In this document: in pieces, positions 25,201-40,200 of the stretch
Layout of the letters: the number at the start of each line of letters is the position of its first letter
How positions within the stretch are numbered: the first letter of the stretch is position 1
Source of the DNA: Dasyornis broadbenti
Lineage: Eukaryota > Chordata > Aves > Passeriformes > Dasyornithidae
Direction of reading: 5' to 3'
DNA length: 64,000 bases
Assembly: GCA_013397935.1 (NCBI GenBank)
Contig: VZRN01000634.1
Coordinates: 2,691,371 to 2,755,370, forward strand
Notes under the pieces: model-generated
Database searches by the model: none
Told to the model about the DNA's origin: nothing
Seen by the model: only the letters and a program-made list of their open reading frames with translations
Made by a program: the position numbers and the translations under genes

Positions 25201-28200
25201 TGCTGTCACTGCCCTGTCTGTTTGCAAGGAGAGGGGAAGCACAATTTTCACGTAAAAGCACTTTGTAACAAGTCCAAGCCCAAGCAACTCTTGGTTTAGA
25301 GTTTAATGAGAGATTCAGACCAAGGCACTCTGTGCCACCCTCCTACTTTCTCTTGTCAAGAGCAGCCTTTCCTCCCTAGGCTTCCACATTTACCTCACTG
25401 ACTAAACAGCAAACGATTGCATGTGGTAGAATGTAAGTTTTCTCAGTTGAACTGACTTTTCACATTACAAATACAAATCTTTTAAAAAACAGATGTCCCA
25501 GTTTTAGAAAAATAACCAGGAGCATTGGAGCTGATAGGTGAGAACAGCACTGCAATCAGCAGCATTCTCCTGGCAATATGGGATATCACCTTCAGAGCAC
25601 TCCAGAAACTCGCCGTACTTTGATGCTGATTTAATTACAAATGTCTTTCAAGATCTCAAAAGTTGAGTTTATTTTTAAAAGAGAGCTTATAATTACAAAA
25701 TCAGTATGTATTAAAGAAGCATACTGAAGCAAAACTGCTGGCAGGGGTGTAAGACAAATTGCAAATAAGGCAAAGGAAACAAGTAAACAGAAAGTGAGGA
25801 AAGCACAGAGAAGGAGCAGAGCTGCTGTCACACAACCTGCTGTTAGAAAAACTCAGAGGTGTTGAGGAACTTCAGCCAACTGAGCTGCCTTCAACACTCT
25901 CACCCTGTAACTGGAGCCTGGCCTTTCTGGGCACCTGAACCACTTGAGAGGTGCAACAACCTCCCTCGCAGCCATCAAAGAGCACATTCAACCACAGATA
26001 AGGAGGAAAAGAAAGAACAAAGTGCCATTCTGTAGCTTTTACCTCTCTCTAGTGGTTTGTATTAAGGAATTCTAAATGGATTACACAACTTAAGACATTT
26101 AATGCAATCTTCAATTCTGAATTGGTTTAACTACAGCCAGAAATACTTAAATGCTTTAATTTCTTTAATAAGCAACAGCCCATGAGAGTCATTTGGACTG
26201 TTCTTTCATTTTGCCCTTGATACTTACACTTCAGGGAGAGAAGTGGAGCCTTAAAATGCAAGCCATACAAAAAAAGCTGTTTAATGGAGATTTCAAATTA
26301 TAACTTCAAAATGTAGCTTCAGAATGCAGAACTACCACAGCTCTGTACACCATTTATTACACACAGACAGCAACTAAAATATCCTCAAAGTCTTCACAGA
26401 CTGGGAAAATTCACTAAGCAATTTTGCAGAGTGTAAGGAAATCCAGAATCCAAAAAGATCTCTTACAGAAATTGCTCCTTGGAACTACAACTCGAGAGCT
26501 GCCTGTGAGGTTTCTGCTTGCCTGCCTTCCTCCCTGACACCTGTCAGTGACGGAGAAGCGTCTGGCAGAAAGCTTCCACGGCGCTGATGGATCAGCCCCA
26601 TCCCTGGGGCAATGCTGGGTGCACACCCAGAGCGCCACCGCAGGAAACTCTCGTGTTTGATCCACCTATGTGTGTCCTACGGCCAGGAGAACACACCCAG
26701 AGAGTTCCTGCCATGCCAGTCCTGCAGCGGATGAGAACGACAGAAGTCTCTGCACAGCGCAAGGCTGACTTGTGGTTACGATGCAAAATGCCAGCTTCAG
26801 ACCCCACTGCGCAGAGCGACGTCGCAGATGCCAGAATTAACTGTCTCCTGCCAGAAGACATTGTCTGCTTTACACCACCAATGCGCCAGATTGGGCAAAA
26901 TCTGTTCCAGCAATTCAAACAGAGCAAGGTGGAAATACTGCAGATCTCTTGGCTAAAAAACAGGATTTTTTCTACTGCGACCAACTATATAACTTTTGTT
27001 TGACGGAAAAACGGCTACTGCTTATGAGCATGTTTTAAATTGCTGTACTTCAAAGTGACAGTGGCACAGGATGTTTTAAAATATTTCCCCCATTCTAAAA
27101 TTATGCCATTAAATCACAGTGAAGTACCTGTATAAAATTTAAAAATTAATATTTTATTACAGTATTCATAATAAAAAAGTACACACACATTTGTATTCCA
27201 CAGTGTTTCTGATTACTAATGGCCTTTCCAGCGATGCCTCAACCATCAGAGCCATATGCTTGCAAATTAGAGAAATAAATTTCAATGTCCACACGAGTGA
27301 CAACTCTGTGCTCGTGTTATTGGTATTTTTTAGTCCACTGCACAGACTTAATTCACCCCCACAAGGCACCTTCTACTTAATTTGACCTTTAACAACACTT
27401 TAAAAGAATTATTAATTGGCACACCTTTATATCAGGCAAAGACTTCAGCAAGTTAAGAGCTCAAACAGCCCTCACTGTTACTGAGAGTAAGACATACAGA
27501 TATATAGATATTATATACACACCACATTCACAGTTAATCTCTACTTGCTCTGACTCCACACAGCCCAGTGACTCCCATTGCTGGCAGACAAAGCAAGCAG
27601 GTAACAGGTACATCAGGAGCTGTTAAACCTCAGAGGAAGTGGATATCCAACTGACAAAGAGTGAGCTATGGTTGATTTTTATGTTTTATTATTTACAGGC
27701 ACAGCGTTTAAATTATGAGCTGTGATTTAAAATTGTAGCTCTTAATATCTAAAATTAAGTTGCTGTAATAAAATACATGGCTAACTTATTAAAATAATTT
27801 TAATTTTGTCTGTTACCTATTTCATTTTTATGATTTCTGAGAGGCTTGATGCTCAGGAGAGTCTTAAATTAAAAAAAATATATTTCCTTTCTAAGTAATT
27901 CCAAACTATACTTTTAACCACATGGCTGCGTCTAGAAATAATCTAACTTGTAAAGTACCTCTTGGTTTTGTTTTGGAATTGTTTGACAGAACCCCAAAAT
28001 GGGTTCAGGGGAATTTTTAAGGTATTTTGTAAAAATGTCAGGTTATAAACTGGTAAGAGCAAATACCGTGAAAAGCAGCAAGTGGAATACCAGGTGCAGC
28101 GAGCACGGCAGGACTGCGGCACCAAGGCTGAGCTTGGTTCAAAGGAAGCACAGGGAAAGCCCTGCAGGCTGCGGGAAGGGAACGTCACCGACATCAAACA

Positions 28201-31200
28201 ACGCAGTTCGTCACAACCTCGTGCGTTTTTATTGGTTTTCCTTTCACACAGTCTACTTCAAGGAAGAAGAAATGCTTTTCCAATGATCTCTTGGTAGTTA
28301 ATCACTTTGACCTTTGCTTATATTTTTCAGAATAAAACTGTTTCCTAATTTATTTGTACTTTTCATAAACCTCCAGGTTGCTCTTCCATCTTTAAAAAGA
28401 TCAAGCATTTTATTATACCTACTATCAGATTATTGAAGATTTTACTGCATACATGGGCAGTTCATCTAATCCCATTGACCTTTCCATATTAAAATCCAGT
28501 TTTATGCTTTATCTGCTCTTTGTTAAAAAAAAAAAATCAACCATTGTTCAGATGCCAGTTCTCTATTCTTACATCAAAATTAAAGCTGAATAGTGCTTTT
28601 TTATGTACATGGAACTGATAATATGCAGCCAAGATTTAAAAGAAGTTGAAGTTGCCAAGTGTAGCATTTGGAAGGTTATGTACAGTCCAAACTACGAGGC
28701 TGCCTCCTGACTAAAAAGTACCAGCACACATCTCAAGTAATGACACTCACCTGTCTAGCTTATATTTCCTTATTTAAAACTCGTGCAGAGATAGTATTTG
28801 CTGGTAGATTTCTTCCTATTTTATGAATAACTAACTGATGCCAGCATCCTCATATCCAGTCAATTTATTCCAAAAGAGGCTTCCCACAGGAAAAATAAAC
28901 CTAACTGTCCATCCCCAAAAACACTGGTTTATAAACCACCACACAATAAATAGGAAGGGCAAATCTCTTCCATGCGAAGCACTTCAACTTCCTACACAGA
29001 AAAAGCACCACATGTGACAGAGCAGATGAACATTACAATTAACAAACCCCAAGAAGGACCATGGGGAACAGTTGATGCAACTTGCACAAACCACATTTAT
29101 TCTGCCAAAAATCTGCTTTGCTGCAGAAACCAAAGAAGGGCTGAAAGGGAAGTTTTGGTCATTAAAACTGAACAGGAATTTATGCTCTGCTTGAAGTCAG
29201 TGCTGTTTATAGAAAATGTCACTTTTATCTTACAAAATGAAACAAATGTAACTGCAGTAAAATCTTTTTCATATGTATTCTCAGCATCAGAATTATTAGA
29301 GGCTTTGCTCCCATTAATATGCTTTCTCTGTTTAGGATGCTACAGCTTAACTAAACTTGACTGCCTCTTTCAGTTTAATTCCTGAAGTCAACTTACAGAA
29401 CATCAGAGGCTTTGAATCAAACTACAAAAATCTCAAAGCTGCAAGGTCAGGTGTCAGCCACAGAAGAAAATTCATGAAAGATCCTCAAAAGGGCCTGGTA
29501 AACCAGAAGACTTTACAAAGAAAGAAAGATTAAACTTGAAGTCACCTCAAGAAAAGAATTATCAAGTGGTAGAAAACATTTATGGACTTTAGATCAGATG
29601 TCAAACTGCTACTTGCATAAATCAAATTAATCACTATGTTAGTGCACCACAGAATATCCTGGGCTGGAAGGGACTCTCAAGGATCATTAAACCCAGCACC
29701 TGGCCCTGCACAATGCAGCCTCAAAAGTGCCACCCTGTGCATCCCTGAGAGTTATCCAAACACTTTTCGATCTCTGGCAGCCTTGGGGCCACGCCCATTT
29801 CCTGAGGAGCCTGATCGGTGCCCGACACCCTCTGGGGGAAGAACAACTCCCTGAGATCCAGCCTGACCCCGCCCTGGCCCAGCCCCATGCCACCAAGGTC
29901 CTTGTGAGCATGTGGGCCCCACAGCAGAGCTCAGCTGGGAGCAAAGAGCTCTTTAAGCACCTTTGCTCACACATGGTACAGCCAGGATGGTCATGGAAAG
30001 TTGTCTCTTCAGTCTCTACGCTGCCTTCAAACACAAAACATCCCCACCCCGCACTGACAGATCAGCTCCACGTTGTCCATAGTCCAGTGAACCATCCTGC
30101 GGCAAAGAGCAAAGTGAGGCAGGGAGACAGCCAACCAACACAAATAAAATACGGTTTCTATGCAGAAAAAAACCATGGAAAGGTGCATGTAAAGTTTGAG
30201 AAATAGCAAAAATAATTGTATGATAAAGACAGTCACATAAAACTGTGAAGAAGTCTGAGATGAAACAATGACAAAGTTGGGTTGATGGATGAACTATTCC
30301 CCAGGTCCTTGGGGAAAGGAGTTCTGCTCTCACCAGACAGTTTAAGGCAGAAGAACACAAACTGAAAGCAAATGATGGCCTAATTAATAAAGTATCTAAC
30401 AGCTAATCACTGCACTCAAGAGAGACACTGACTGATAACACTGAAAAAATGGAAACAAATTTTCCAAGAGAAAACCTGGATAGAGCTAGTGGAAATGTGT
30501 CCGGCTACTTCTCACCTTTATTTTCCTACATATTCTTGTTCTCCCCCAGGCTTTTATCTTCTGATGAAGCATTAATGGCCAGGCAAAACAAACGTTGGTC
30601 TTATCTTCATCTAGCACCTACCTTTGCCTTCGATAACTGAGCAGGAAGTGCGCCAAAAGCAGCACAGCTTGTTTCACATGAAAACAGGGCCAACAGATGA
30701 ACTGAACTGCCACATCCACCAGCCTGGACTGCTAACTGACCAAACATAAAGGATTAACTGCTGACTGTGTAGTACAATTAAACTGTATTTATTTCATATA
30801 CAGCCTGGGATTTCTCCAAAGCATGTTTGTTATTCACTGTCAGGTGTTCAAACAGGAACACCCTGAGTGTGAAGGCACATGTGCACACACAGCGCTCACT
30901 CTCAAGCAACAAGGCTTCAAAGGTTTAATGGGACCCTGAACATCATCACTGCACTGCTGAGACAGCTCCTGAGCCGGGATTTTTCAAGCACCTCACTGAA
31001 ATACACTCTATTATTTTCACAGACTTCTACAGAAGAAGAGGAGCTGCTCTGTTACTGCTTTTCCCTCCTGACTTCTCAGGTCAATAAATACCAGAAAGGC
31101 ACAATCCACACGGATTATCAATGCTTACAGGTTACATAATCCTACAATCTCAAATGAAATGCTGGAAGCATTTAATGTCAGAGCAAACAACCTTTAGGTG

Positions 31201-34200
31201 CTTTGTCTATTTGTTTACCTTTACTTGCACTCTCAACATGCTGCAATTCATCCGGAAATTTTAAGATGTCCCGGTAATTCTCCTCACAGATTTCTGCCAG
31301 AAAATGCAACAGGGTCGTTTTCTGATCTGATGATTTAGTATCTCGAATCTAAAAAGTGAACACAGGAGAAAACAAAGAGAAAAAAACCAAAATGTTTTAA
31401 TAAAGTGAATACTGGTTGCCTGCAAATGAAACAGATTATTTAAAAAATGAAATTTCTTGAATTCTTCATAATTTAGGACTACAAAAGGAATCCACCCTAT
31501 GAAGTATTTTAAAAAAGAATGATTAATTTTGATGCAAACAAAACCTGAAGACAGTCCGTAAAGTTCTGAGATTTTAGCACTGCCATCAGAATTCCCCAGA
31601 CAAAAAAGAGCTGTGAACAGAGATTAAACAGAACAGAATTTGGAACATTCAACATTCAATTCCTTCAATGCCACAAAACCCACATCTCTAAAGGACTCCC
31701 TGAAATGCCCCATAGCTGGGCATTGTACTAACAGTCAGAATTTGTATCTTGACCAGTCAGGTTGAAGTTACTCCTTGCTGTACACAATTTGTTCTTGAAA
31801 CAAAATCTAAAATGTGTGGCTTTGGGCTAAAGACTTTATTCTGTGCAGACACACAAAATAAATGCACCCTGCCTTACTGAATACAGAACGACAAGAAAAA
31901 AAGCAAAGGTAATCCTGACTAGGTAGGTAGGTAAAGGAAATCTAATACAGCCAGTTGTATTTTTGAAAAGCTGCAGAAAAACTGTGCACAATGTGAAGTA
32001 ACTGTATATTTTCACTGTTCGTTCAACCCCAGAGACACTTGTCAGTGGTCTGTAATAAATCAGTATTCTTGGAAGTGATACAACTCTCTGTTCTCCGTTA
32101 GCCTGAGAGTATGAACTGCTGAAATGAGTTTTTTTGGTTAAAAAAAAGAAAACTGAAATAATTGCTAGAATAGAGGACCAGTGGCAGATTTCCAGTAACC
32201 TTGTGGCTGAATTCCATGGCAGAGTGCACGTGTCTACACAAAGAAACATCATGAACTTAAGAGAATGAGATAATGAGACCAAATTTCTTAGTTTGCCCAT
32301 TTTTATGCAGATGTAAAGAATGAAGGTGTGTGCTGATGGAAGAACTAACAGAAGCAGAGATTTCCTCTTATTCAAAGGCAACAGAGGGAGTAGGTGTAGG
32401 TAAGAGTTTGAGATGAGTACACTTGACTTGACAGAATTAGTAATACAGCTGTAAAGAATTGTTTTAACAGCATTTCACTTACGCATATAGTACAGTTCTT
32501 ATAGAGATGTAAGCTACAACATACACAACAAATGAAATAAAGGATTTATTTAAGAAGAATACATAAATGCGTGTGTAAAATCTCCTATTTGTTTTCTCAT
32601 TCTCTAAATCACTTGAAGTTCTAATTCTATAATCCTCATGACAGGCTTGCCATCGATGTTCAATTTAATAGAGGTCTTTCAGCTTTAAGGATTACCCTGT
32701 TAAGAATAAATGAGTGCAGTGGAAAAACAGGCTTTTAAAAATATAAGGTATTTAGGCAATTAAGAAAGCAATTTAATTCATACCAACTCAGCGATTAAAG
32801 ACTAAACAATGCTCAGTAATGGTATGCAGTTAAAGGGCTTTAATGTGTTACATACACAGAAGTTCTTCTGACTTGAAAAAAAAAATCAGATTTAGTGGCT
32901 AAACATCTGCATGGAAAAAAGAAATTGCATTTCAATTTGTCTGTGAACAACAGTAGTGGGATTTGCCATCTTTGATCTCTCTGACATCATCAAGTGGATA
33001 AAGCACTTTTTTTCTAAATGGACAAAATTATTTTGCTTTCAAATTACAACAGAAACATGTTTTGCCACCACCAGCAACATCATATCAACAAGAGTCAGTA
33101 TTAGCACCTCGGAGTAAACATTTATTTAGATCTTGAACAAATGTATCAAATTCAGGTCTTCGGCCCAATCATAAAGAAGTCTCTGCTATATTCATCCTTC
33201 TTTTTAACACAATGGACACAGATAGATCTGTTTGATATTTAGAATCAGTATCTGTACTTTAAAAATCAAGTCCTAAGCCTACTAATATAATGAAAAATAA
33301 GACAGGTGGTGTTTGAGTGTAGCTTAGTGCATGCCACTTAAATATAAAAATAGAAATTGAAGATAGGAAGTGGAATGGTGACATCATGGTTGTGTCTTTA
33401 CAGTCCCTGTATTTACAGACTGTACTGGTATTCAATATATACTCGTATTCAATAATCCACTCATTTTTTTGTATATAAATGCAATGCTTTTTACATTTAG
33501 CTTCTTTACTTGCAGTAATTTTGTCCAATAGATATATTATCCCTTGGCTTCTAACAACCCTAACGGCTTAGCCTGATTTCTGCTGTTCTACACACTACAG
33601 CCAAGTGGATGAAAAAAAAAAAGAACCTATTAAGTTGTGCTTACAAGACCAGGAGCTGGACTTTGAGGAACCTCGTGGGTCCCTTCCAACTCAGGCTATT
33701 CTATCATTCTATGATTCAGGATAAATTTTTAACACTGTGGTGTTAAAATTTTAAAATACAGGTTTTGAGTCTATAGACTTTCTTTGCCTGAGAGACAGAA
33801 TTTGGAAATAACACATTTAGTTTAAAAATAAATGAAATAAATTGGTAGATCAGTGAGGGCTACAGAAAGCAGCTCCAGCTGAATGCTGAAGCATCAATTT
33901 GAGGGTCAATACACTGAGATCCATTGTTTGGGAAAGAATTAAAGGACAAGGTACACAGAGCATAACACAGCACAGCCATTCCAATTAAGGAATATACAGA
34001 ATAAGATGTTCAGTTCTGTAAGCCAGAAAAACACCACCAGAACAAAGCTCTCCCTTCAGAAAGAGGAAGGCATTTAAACCATGCCAATCCCACCATAACC
34101 CACTTCCAGAACGGGTTTGGGTTTTTCCCAGGTACTTCTGGATGCAGCGTTCAGGTGCAAGGGTGAAACGTGACAGCCAATGCAAGGAAAAATTTATGTC

Positions 34201-37200
34201 TGAACCATCACTAGAGTGACACTTTATTATAGCTATAAAAAAGCCTTGTATTGATTTTTATGAGATTATAGACCTTTTCATGCCCTAGAAATCTTTCCCC
34301 TCTTACCAGAACAAGGGCTGGTGGACAATAAATGCACCCTCATCAGTAATACTCAGGCTAGATAAACAGCTTGCCTTGTACTATTTGCAGTTTGAACAAC
34401 AAATAACATAATATCACTTAATACATTAAATACACATTGATCCAGCCAGAATGCTACAAAAGCTTCATTAAACCTGAGGGAGGCTCGCTGTTAGCCTTCA
34501 CTTTAATTCACCAGCACAGGGCAGGAGCTGTCCCTGCACATCCCTCAAGCAAACCTCCTTCCTTCCAGTTCCATTCCCGTGGAGCACAGGGTTGGAACTC
34601 CTCAGGGTCCTCCCGCTGCGCTGGGGCTTCAAGAAGCAGCTGATCCTTGGTGTCCATTACACAAACACAGCAACACGCAGCCAGAGTGACCTGAATGAAC
34701 CGCTACAGCGGCCTCCCTCAACCTGAGCACTGCTTCTGCCAAATTTCTGTTTTTACAGAGCATTTCATACTCGGGCAATGAAGAAGCTCTGGTGCATACA
34801 CGGCAATTGCTGCTCTCACTTGCCAGTCTTGATACATCACATGAATTCTGATGCTGATGTCTCTTACCTGAACAAAATTAAGTTCTCTCCCTTCTGCCAA
34901 AGGTTGTTTACAAATCATTTCTATCTTCAATAACATCATACACTGCTATATAACATCCAGAGAGATAATCTGTTTTTAAGGATTTGCAATTACTATTTAG
35001 TCATTAGCCTTCTAGCTCAGACCAGACAGGCTGCAGTTTGTGCTTTTATTTTCTTTATCATGTTTTAATAAAAGTTGCTACACAAAACCAGATTTCTGTG
35101 TACAAAATGACCAGCTCTGTTGTAAAAACGTTTATTTTCCAAAACCACACATTTATCCCAGATCAATACTAGCTTTTTTTCTTCACTTTTTTTTTTCCAG
35201 ACTGCATAATGTAAGTACTACATCTAGTAAACAGACAATTAATTTTAAGATTGTTCAAGAAACAAGCAAAAAAAAAATCAATACAAAACTCTGGTTTTAT
35301 TGAAAAGTGAATTCATCACATTAGGATTCCTCATCATGAAATCTGTGTATTCTGTGCATAGAAGTGTGCACACAGACGTGTTCTGCCTTGCTGACAGCTT
35401 ACTCAAAAAAAATATTCTCTTATCATGGGCAGAAAGTCCATCAAATAATAGTTACTGGTCTAAAAAAATGAGTTATTACACCAAAATGCAAAATAAAGGC
35501 TCCCAAATTCCATTAGACAAGCTTGAAGACTGAGATACATTCCTTAGGAGCATAAAAAATAAAGACACCTTAAAATTATCCAAAGAAAACCTCTAGCATG
35601 GTTGTGGTGGCTTCTCAAACTAATACCACACACAAAAAAAAGTTAAAAAATTAAAAAACTTTCAATATTCACACAACTTCCAAAATTTAGCAGCGTCCGG
35701 ATGCCCCACAAAACACACACACACATAAAGCACACAGCACTGTCAAGGAGACCGTGCTCTTGCTGTTAGATGTCACTTATTTCTTAGTGCCTTCCTCAGC
35801 CAAGAAATAAAAATTAGAAATTTTAATTCCCAGCAAGATTTCAGTGAACAGGACCCCCTGCCATGCTTACACAAGCACAAGCTTTCATTTTCTCAGTGAA
35901 GGCCAGTTAGTGACCAACAATCGTAAATTCTGAGACTGTTTGAATAAGGTAAAAAAGCCAGCAGGTGGCTGTAAATAGATATTAAAGCTGGTACTTATAA
36001 AAGATATCTCCACCTGATATAGTTTAATATTTTATACTCTTCCCAACAGTTAACAAAATCCATGGTCTTAGTTCATAAACAAAGGCAGTAAAGTTGTCTC
36101 ACCCTTCAGGCTGGACATGGGGAGGGCAGAAGTTGAAAGTTCTTAAATAGAGGAACCAAATTCAACTATCACTTGAAAATAGTCAATGCACAAAAAGAGT
36201 GATTACCCAAATATAAATTTGGATACTTAATAGTAACTAAAAAAAAGTGTTGGAAATACTACATAAACACCTCTTTTTCCTAAAGTTAAACACCTCTCTC
36301 AACACGATACTAAAGTATGATTACAGGTGTAAAACCATTTGAGAAAAAACAAGTCTTGCAAAAGCACATGATTATTATAATCTTATTCAAATTAGAATGG
36401 CAAATACATAAACCAATGACTCTTGGAGCTTTAAATAGCAAACAATATATTTTAACATGAAACAAACAATAAAATTCAGTTGCAAACAATGCACATATCA
36501 CACTGTCCAGGGAAACTGATCCACATTTCCATAACTTCCTGACTTGTTCTGAGTATGGAACTTCGCAGAGATAATTCATAAGGTTCAATCAATACACAGA
36601 GATATTAAGGACAAAATCTCGTGCCTGGATCTTGGCAAGATCTTTTTTGTTTCAATCACCATCAGTGTCTGCGATTATTTTTAGCCATGACCTTATCACA
36701 AAATATACCTGGTAACCTAAATACAACAGCACAGCCAACATTTGATTTCATTACAGAATGTTTGAGTATTTTCTCTACATCTCACAGGGAAGGCGTGGGG
36801 AAAAAAAAAAGCAAAACAGAAAAGAACACTTCCCTCAGAAATACCTATCTTGAAAACAAATTTTAAAAAGTTAACAAATAGATTTTGCTTCTGAGGGCAA
36901 TGCTGAATTTAATTAATTAAATAGACATAGATTTCTGTCTCCATTATTTCCAAAGGAATTTAGTTGCAAGCACAGGTAGCTTTGCTTCAGCAATTATTCA
37001 GTTCAATAGAGAACAATTTGCAGGACTAGTCAATCTGCATTAGCTGTGTCAACAGGCAAGGTTTGCACTGACAGCGATTCATAAATCCATCACCTGCAGT
37101 GCAGAACTCCTGCTCACACCCCTGCTCTGCCCCAGCACCATTCCTGCACACTCATCATCTCCCCTCCCACTTGGTAACAACGGCTGTTCCACTTCAAACA

Positions 37201-40200
37201 TGCACTTCCCTTTAGATTCCACTGCTACCATAAAGAAAGTGCAGCAGGAGGTCTATGAAAAAAATCCTTCAACTTGGCTTCTCTTTTAATGAAGTTATTA
37301 AAGAATGAATTTTTTTTCTCAGGTGATGATTTTTACTTTATCAGAAGCTGGCAACATCTTTTCATTAAAGCACAGCAAGCAGAGTCCTTCTCTACTGAAA
37401 TGTGCCAGATCACACTTGTTGTGTATTTGAAATATGGTTTTCCCCCAAGGTGAAATCTCCTTGAGGTATGCACCAGATCCCCTCATGGTACCTGAAAAAG
37501 GGACCTGAAATCTGGATCCTCTGATTAGACAAAAAGAAAAGTCTGGGCAACTTTTATACTTTCTTTTTAAAAGTGTATTTACAACCACTGCACGTCTTTA
37601 AAATAAAGATACTTTCAAATGTACTTTTTGAACTGAAACAGTGACGTTTGGATCCGTGCCTTACACACGTTTTCCCACATACCCAAACAAGCACTGCACA
37701 CTAATATCTGACTGCTCTAGATTCTGGAGCTCTTGGTGCATCCCATATTTTGCTGCCACAACTGAAGTCCAACTTTGGCTAAAGGTTAACCATGTTCATC
37801 TTAAACACTAATACTTATTTCTGTGACAGTGCTCGAAGGACAGCTGGATAGAAGGTGCAAAGACAAACGAGGTATTTAACACCCACAGACTCTGTATATT
37901 CTATTGACAGGATAATCAAACAAACTCAGATCAAAAACGTTTGTTCTACTTTGAGCTCCAGAAGACTCAGAACAGACTTACAGTGAAACTGCCTTAAATA
38001 AATCCCTGCTGCACCAAGGCAGCTGTAGCAGGGACCATCCTGGAAACGCTTACTCTGTATTTCCCTGTCCATTATTAAACACAGGGTGCAGTCAGTAAAT
38101 TACACTGATCGAATGCTTTCCCCTGCTTCGGGCACTTTCTCATGTGTCCCAAGTTTCATGAATCTGCGCTTCAGTGTTTTATGGCTCCAGCTTACCTTGC
38201 AGAGAAAGCTGATGTTGAAGCCAAGAGATTGTGCATTTCTAGAGCCAGAGTTCATGTAGTTCCCAAGGAACAGCACCAATTCTAGGAGCTTGCTGAAGCT
38301 TTCACTCTTCTTCAGCTCCTCACAGGCCAGAGTCACTGCCATGATGTCAGGTTTGATGTTGTTCACGTGCTCCTCAAACATGAGCCGGAACAGGATCCCA
38401 TTGAGCCGCGACCGCAGCATCTTCACTGAGCTCATCTGCAAAACACCAAACATTGCATCAAGACATAAAACACCAAATGCTTATTTATTAAAAGGCTTAT
38501 ATTAAAACCTCTAATACTGTGCAGCCAGCAAGTCTACAGTTTCTGTTTGTTTTCATTGCCCATCTTGTATTTCCAGGAATCCCAAGACCCTACTACCTTT
38601 GTGTTTCAGACACTTGGCAAGAGAGCAAGGGACTCATTCCTTCCTGCTTTGATAAAAAGATGGCAGGTTACAAATCGTGATGATGTAACATGGTGAATGA
38701 CCGAGATACTGAAAATAATCTACAATACTGATTCATTAATTTGAATCCCCAGGACCGAATCCACCAGGCTGAGTAACAAAATATGGCCATGTCTTTCATA
38801 TTTTGCACAAGTGATCAGAGTAATTTCCTCCCACTTAGCACACTGTAATTCACAAGAGAAATTTAAATTAGGAGAAAAATATGTACTGAGCATTTTTAAA
38901 CCACTTAACATTTTTTATTTAATTGCAAGAATGATTATGTTCCAAATCTATCTCATTTTACTTAGCAGAATACAGAAAGATTTCTTCCCCGATGTATTCG
39001 CCATCAGTGGTGTTCCTGAAGCACTTAGCAAAGAAAAGCTTTGTTATGCGACAAAACACAGAACTTGGCTATCAAAACAAAGATTTTCGTGTCTCTGTTG
39101 GCCAAAATTTGACCACGGACCTTTGAGGAACCATGATTTTACTACTGGTGTTATCTACCCACAGCTACCAGAAGCAGCAGCAATAAGTTTCACAGGAAAG
39201 GCTTGAGTGGCCTGAATAATAATGAATTAAATCTAAAACGAACATAAACACAAAGGCACTCCAGATGGCCTCAAACAATTCCTATGATCAGGCTGGAACA
39301 AGGAAAAGGAAAGGATCAGAAAAGAAACATTTCAGCATAACTAGTGATCTTTTTTCATAAATCTGCATTGTCACAAATTTCTCTCTGAGCCTCTATAAGC
39401 CAAAATCATTGAAAGTCTTGAAACATTATTCTTCTAATCATTCTGTATTTCAGAAATATCATACTGAAAACATCTGCCTTGAAAGGATCTACTTACACTA
39501 ATCTGCAGTAGATGGAAATTAAAATTAATCACATAATTTGCTTTAACTTTTGTAGAACAATCTCCAATCGCTGTTTTTACTCAAAATGGCACAGAAAAAA
39601 GTTGTTGAAAGCTTCAGATCCTGAAAACAGAGTGTATAAGCTCACAGGAGTGTGAGACAAACATTTGTGAAGAATAATCCTTAACAATACTTCAGAGAAG
39701 TGTACTTTCTTCTTTTAATACTGTGAAGTATCATGGAACACTGAGCATTTATTTGCTTTGCCAGGTAGTTTGACCACCAAACCTGCAGTAAGTTTTAATT
39801 TCATTTGCTGACCTACATAATATTTTTCAACTATCTTGATAATTTCCTAAGCACTGTTTCAGGTGGGTTGTTTCCTTAAAATCCAGAACATTCTCATACA
39901 CATAATGCCCATTAGGTATCAGGAGATGAAGGCCACAAACGCTATTTTAGCTCCTCCTGCCTCACGCTGCCCTGGTTTCCCCTTTTGCAGGCCTGTTTCT
40001 AAATCCACGTGTTCAAGGGCTGATAAGAGTGAACACAGACTGAACTTTGAGAATCTCCTAGAATTAGGTAAGGTGCAAAGACTACATTCACTTAGAAAGC
40101 TCAGGTTCTGTATGGCTCTACAAAATCAGAGTCAAAGGCACATGAGAAATAAGACATTCAGACAGGTGCATGGAGCAGCATCACTGACTTCCACTGTGAA

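Larger units (their letters stand above)
20100..31218 (-). other. DIAPH2: DIAPH2 intron E-F, 11,119 bases (GT-AG)
   Basis: This is an ordinary U2 intron with donor gtaaac and acceptor ttccccttag. It contains a short TCTAATATT-like tandem at 20379-20410, a CpG-richer pocket at about 26490-26840, a second at about 28080-28230, and a CR1 fragment at 29647-29945. The remainder is AT-rich with no gene recognised. Confidence 0.8.
31349..38195 (-). other. DIAPH2: DIAPH2 intron D-E, 6,847 bases (GT-AG)
   Basis: The donor is gtaagc and the acceptor cactttttag. It holds a CR1 3' tail at 33642-33716 and a short CA run at 35713-35725. A 181-codon minus-strand frame at 31836-32381 is hydrophobic and resembles no family known to me; I treat it as a chance frame. 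Nothing else was recognised. Confidence 0.8.

Noticed and set aside
31836..32381. 181-codon minus-strand open frame with hydrophobic, membrane-like product
   Set aside because: It lies inside intron D-E and has no recognisable domain. A hydrophobic composition is expected from the T-rich strand of AT-rich DNA. The DIAPH2 exon phases close without it.
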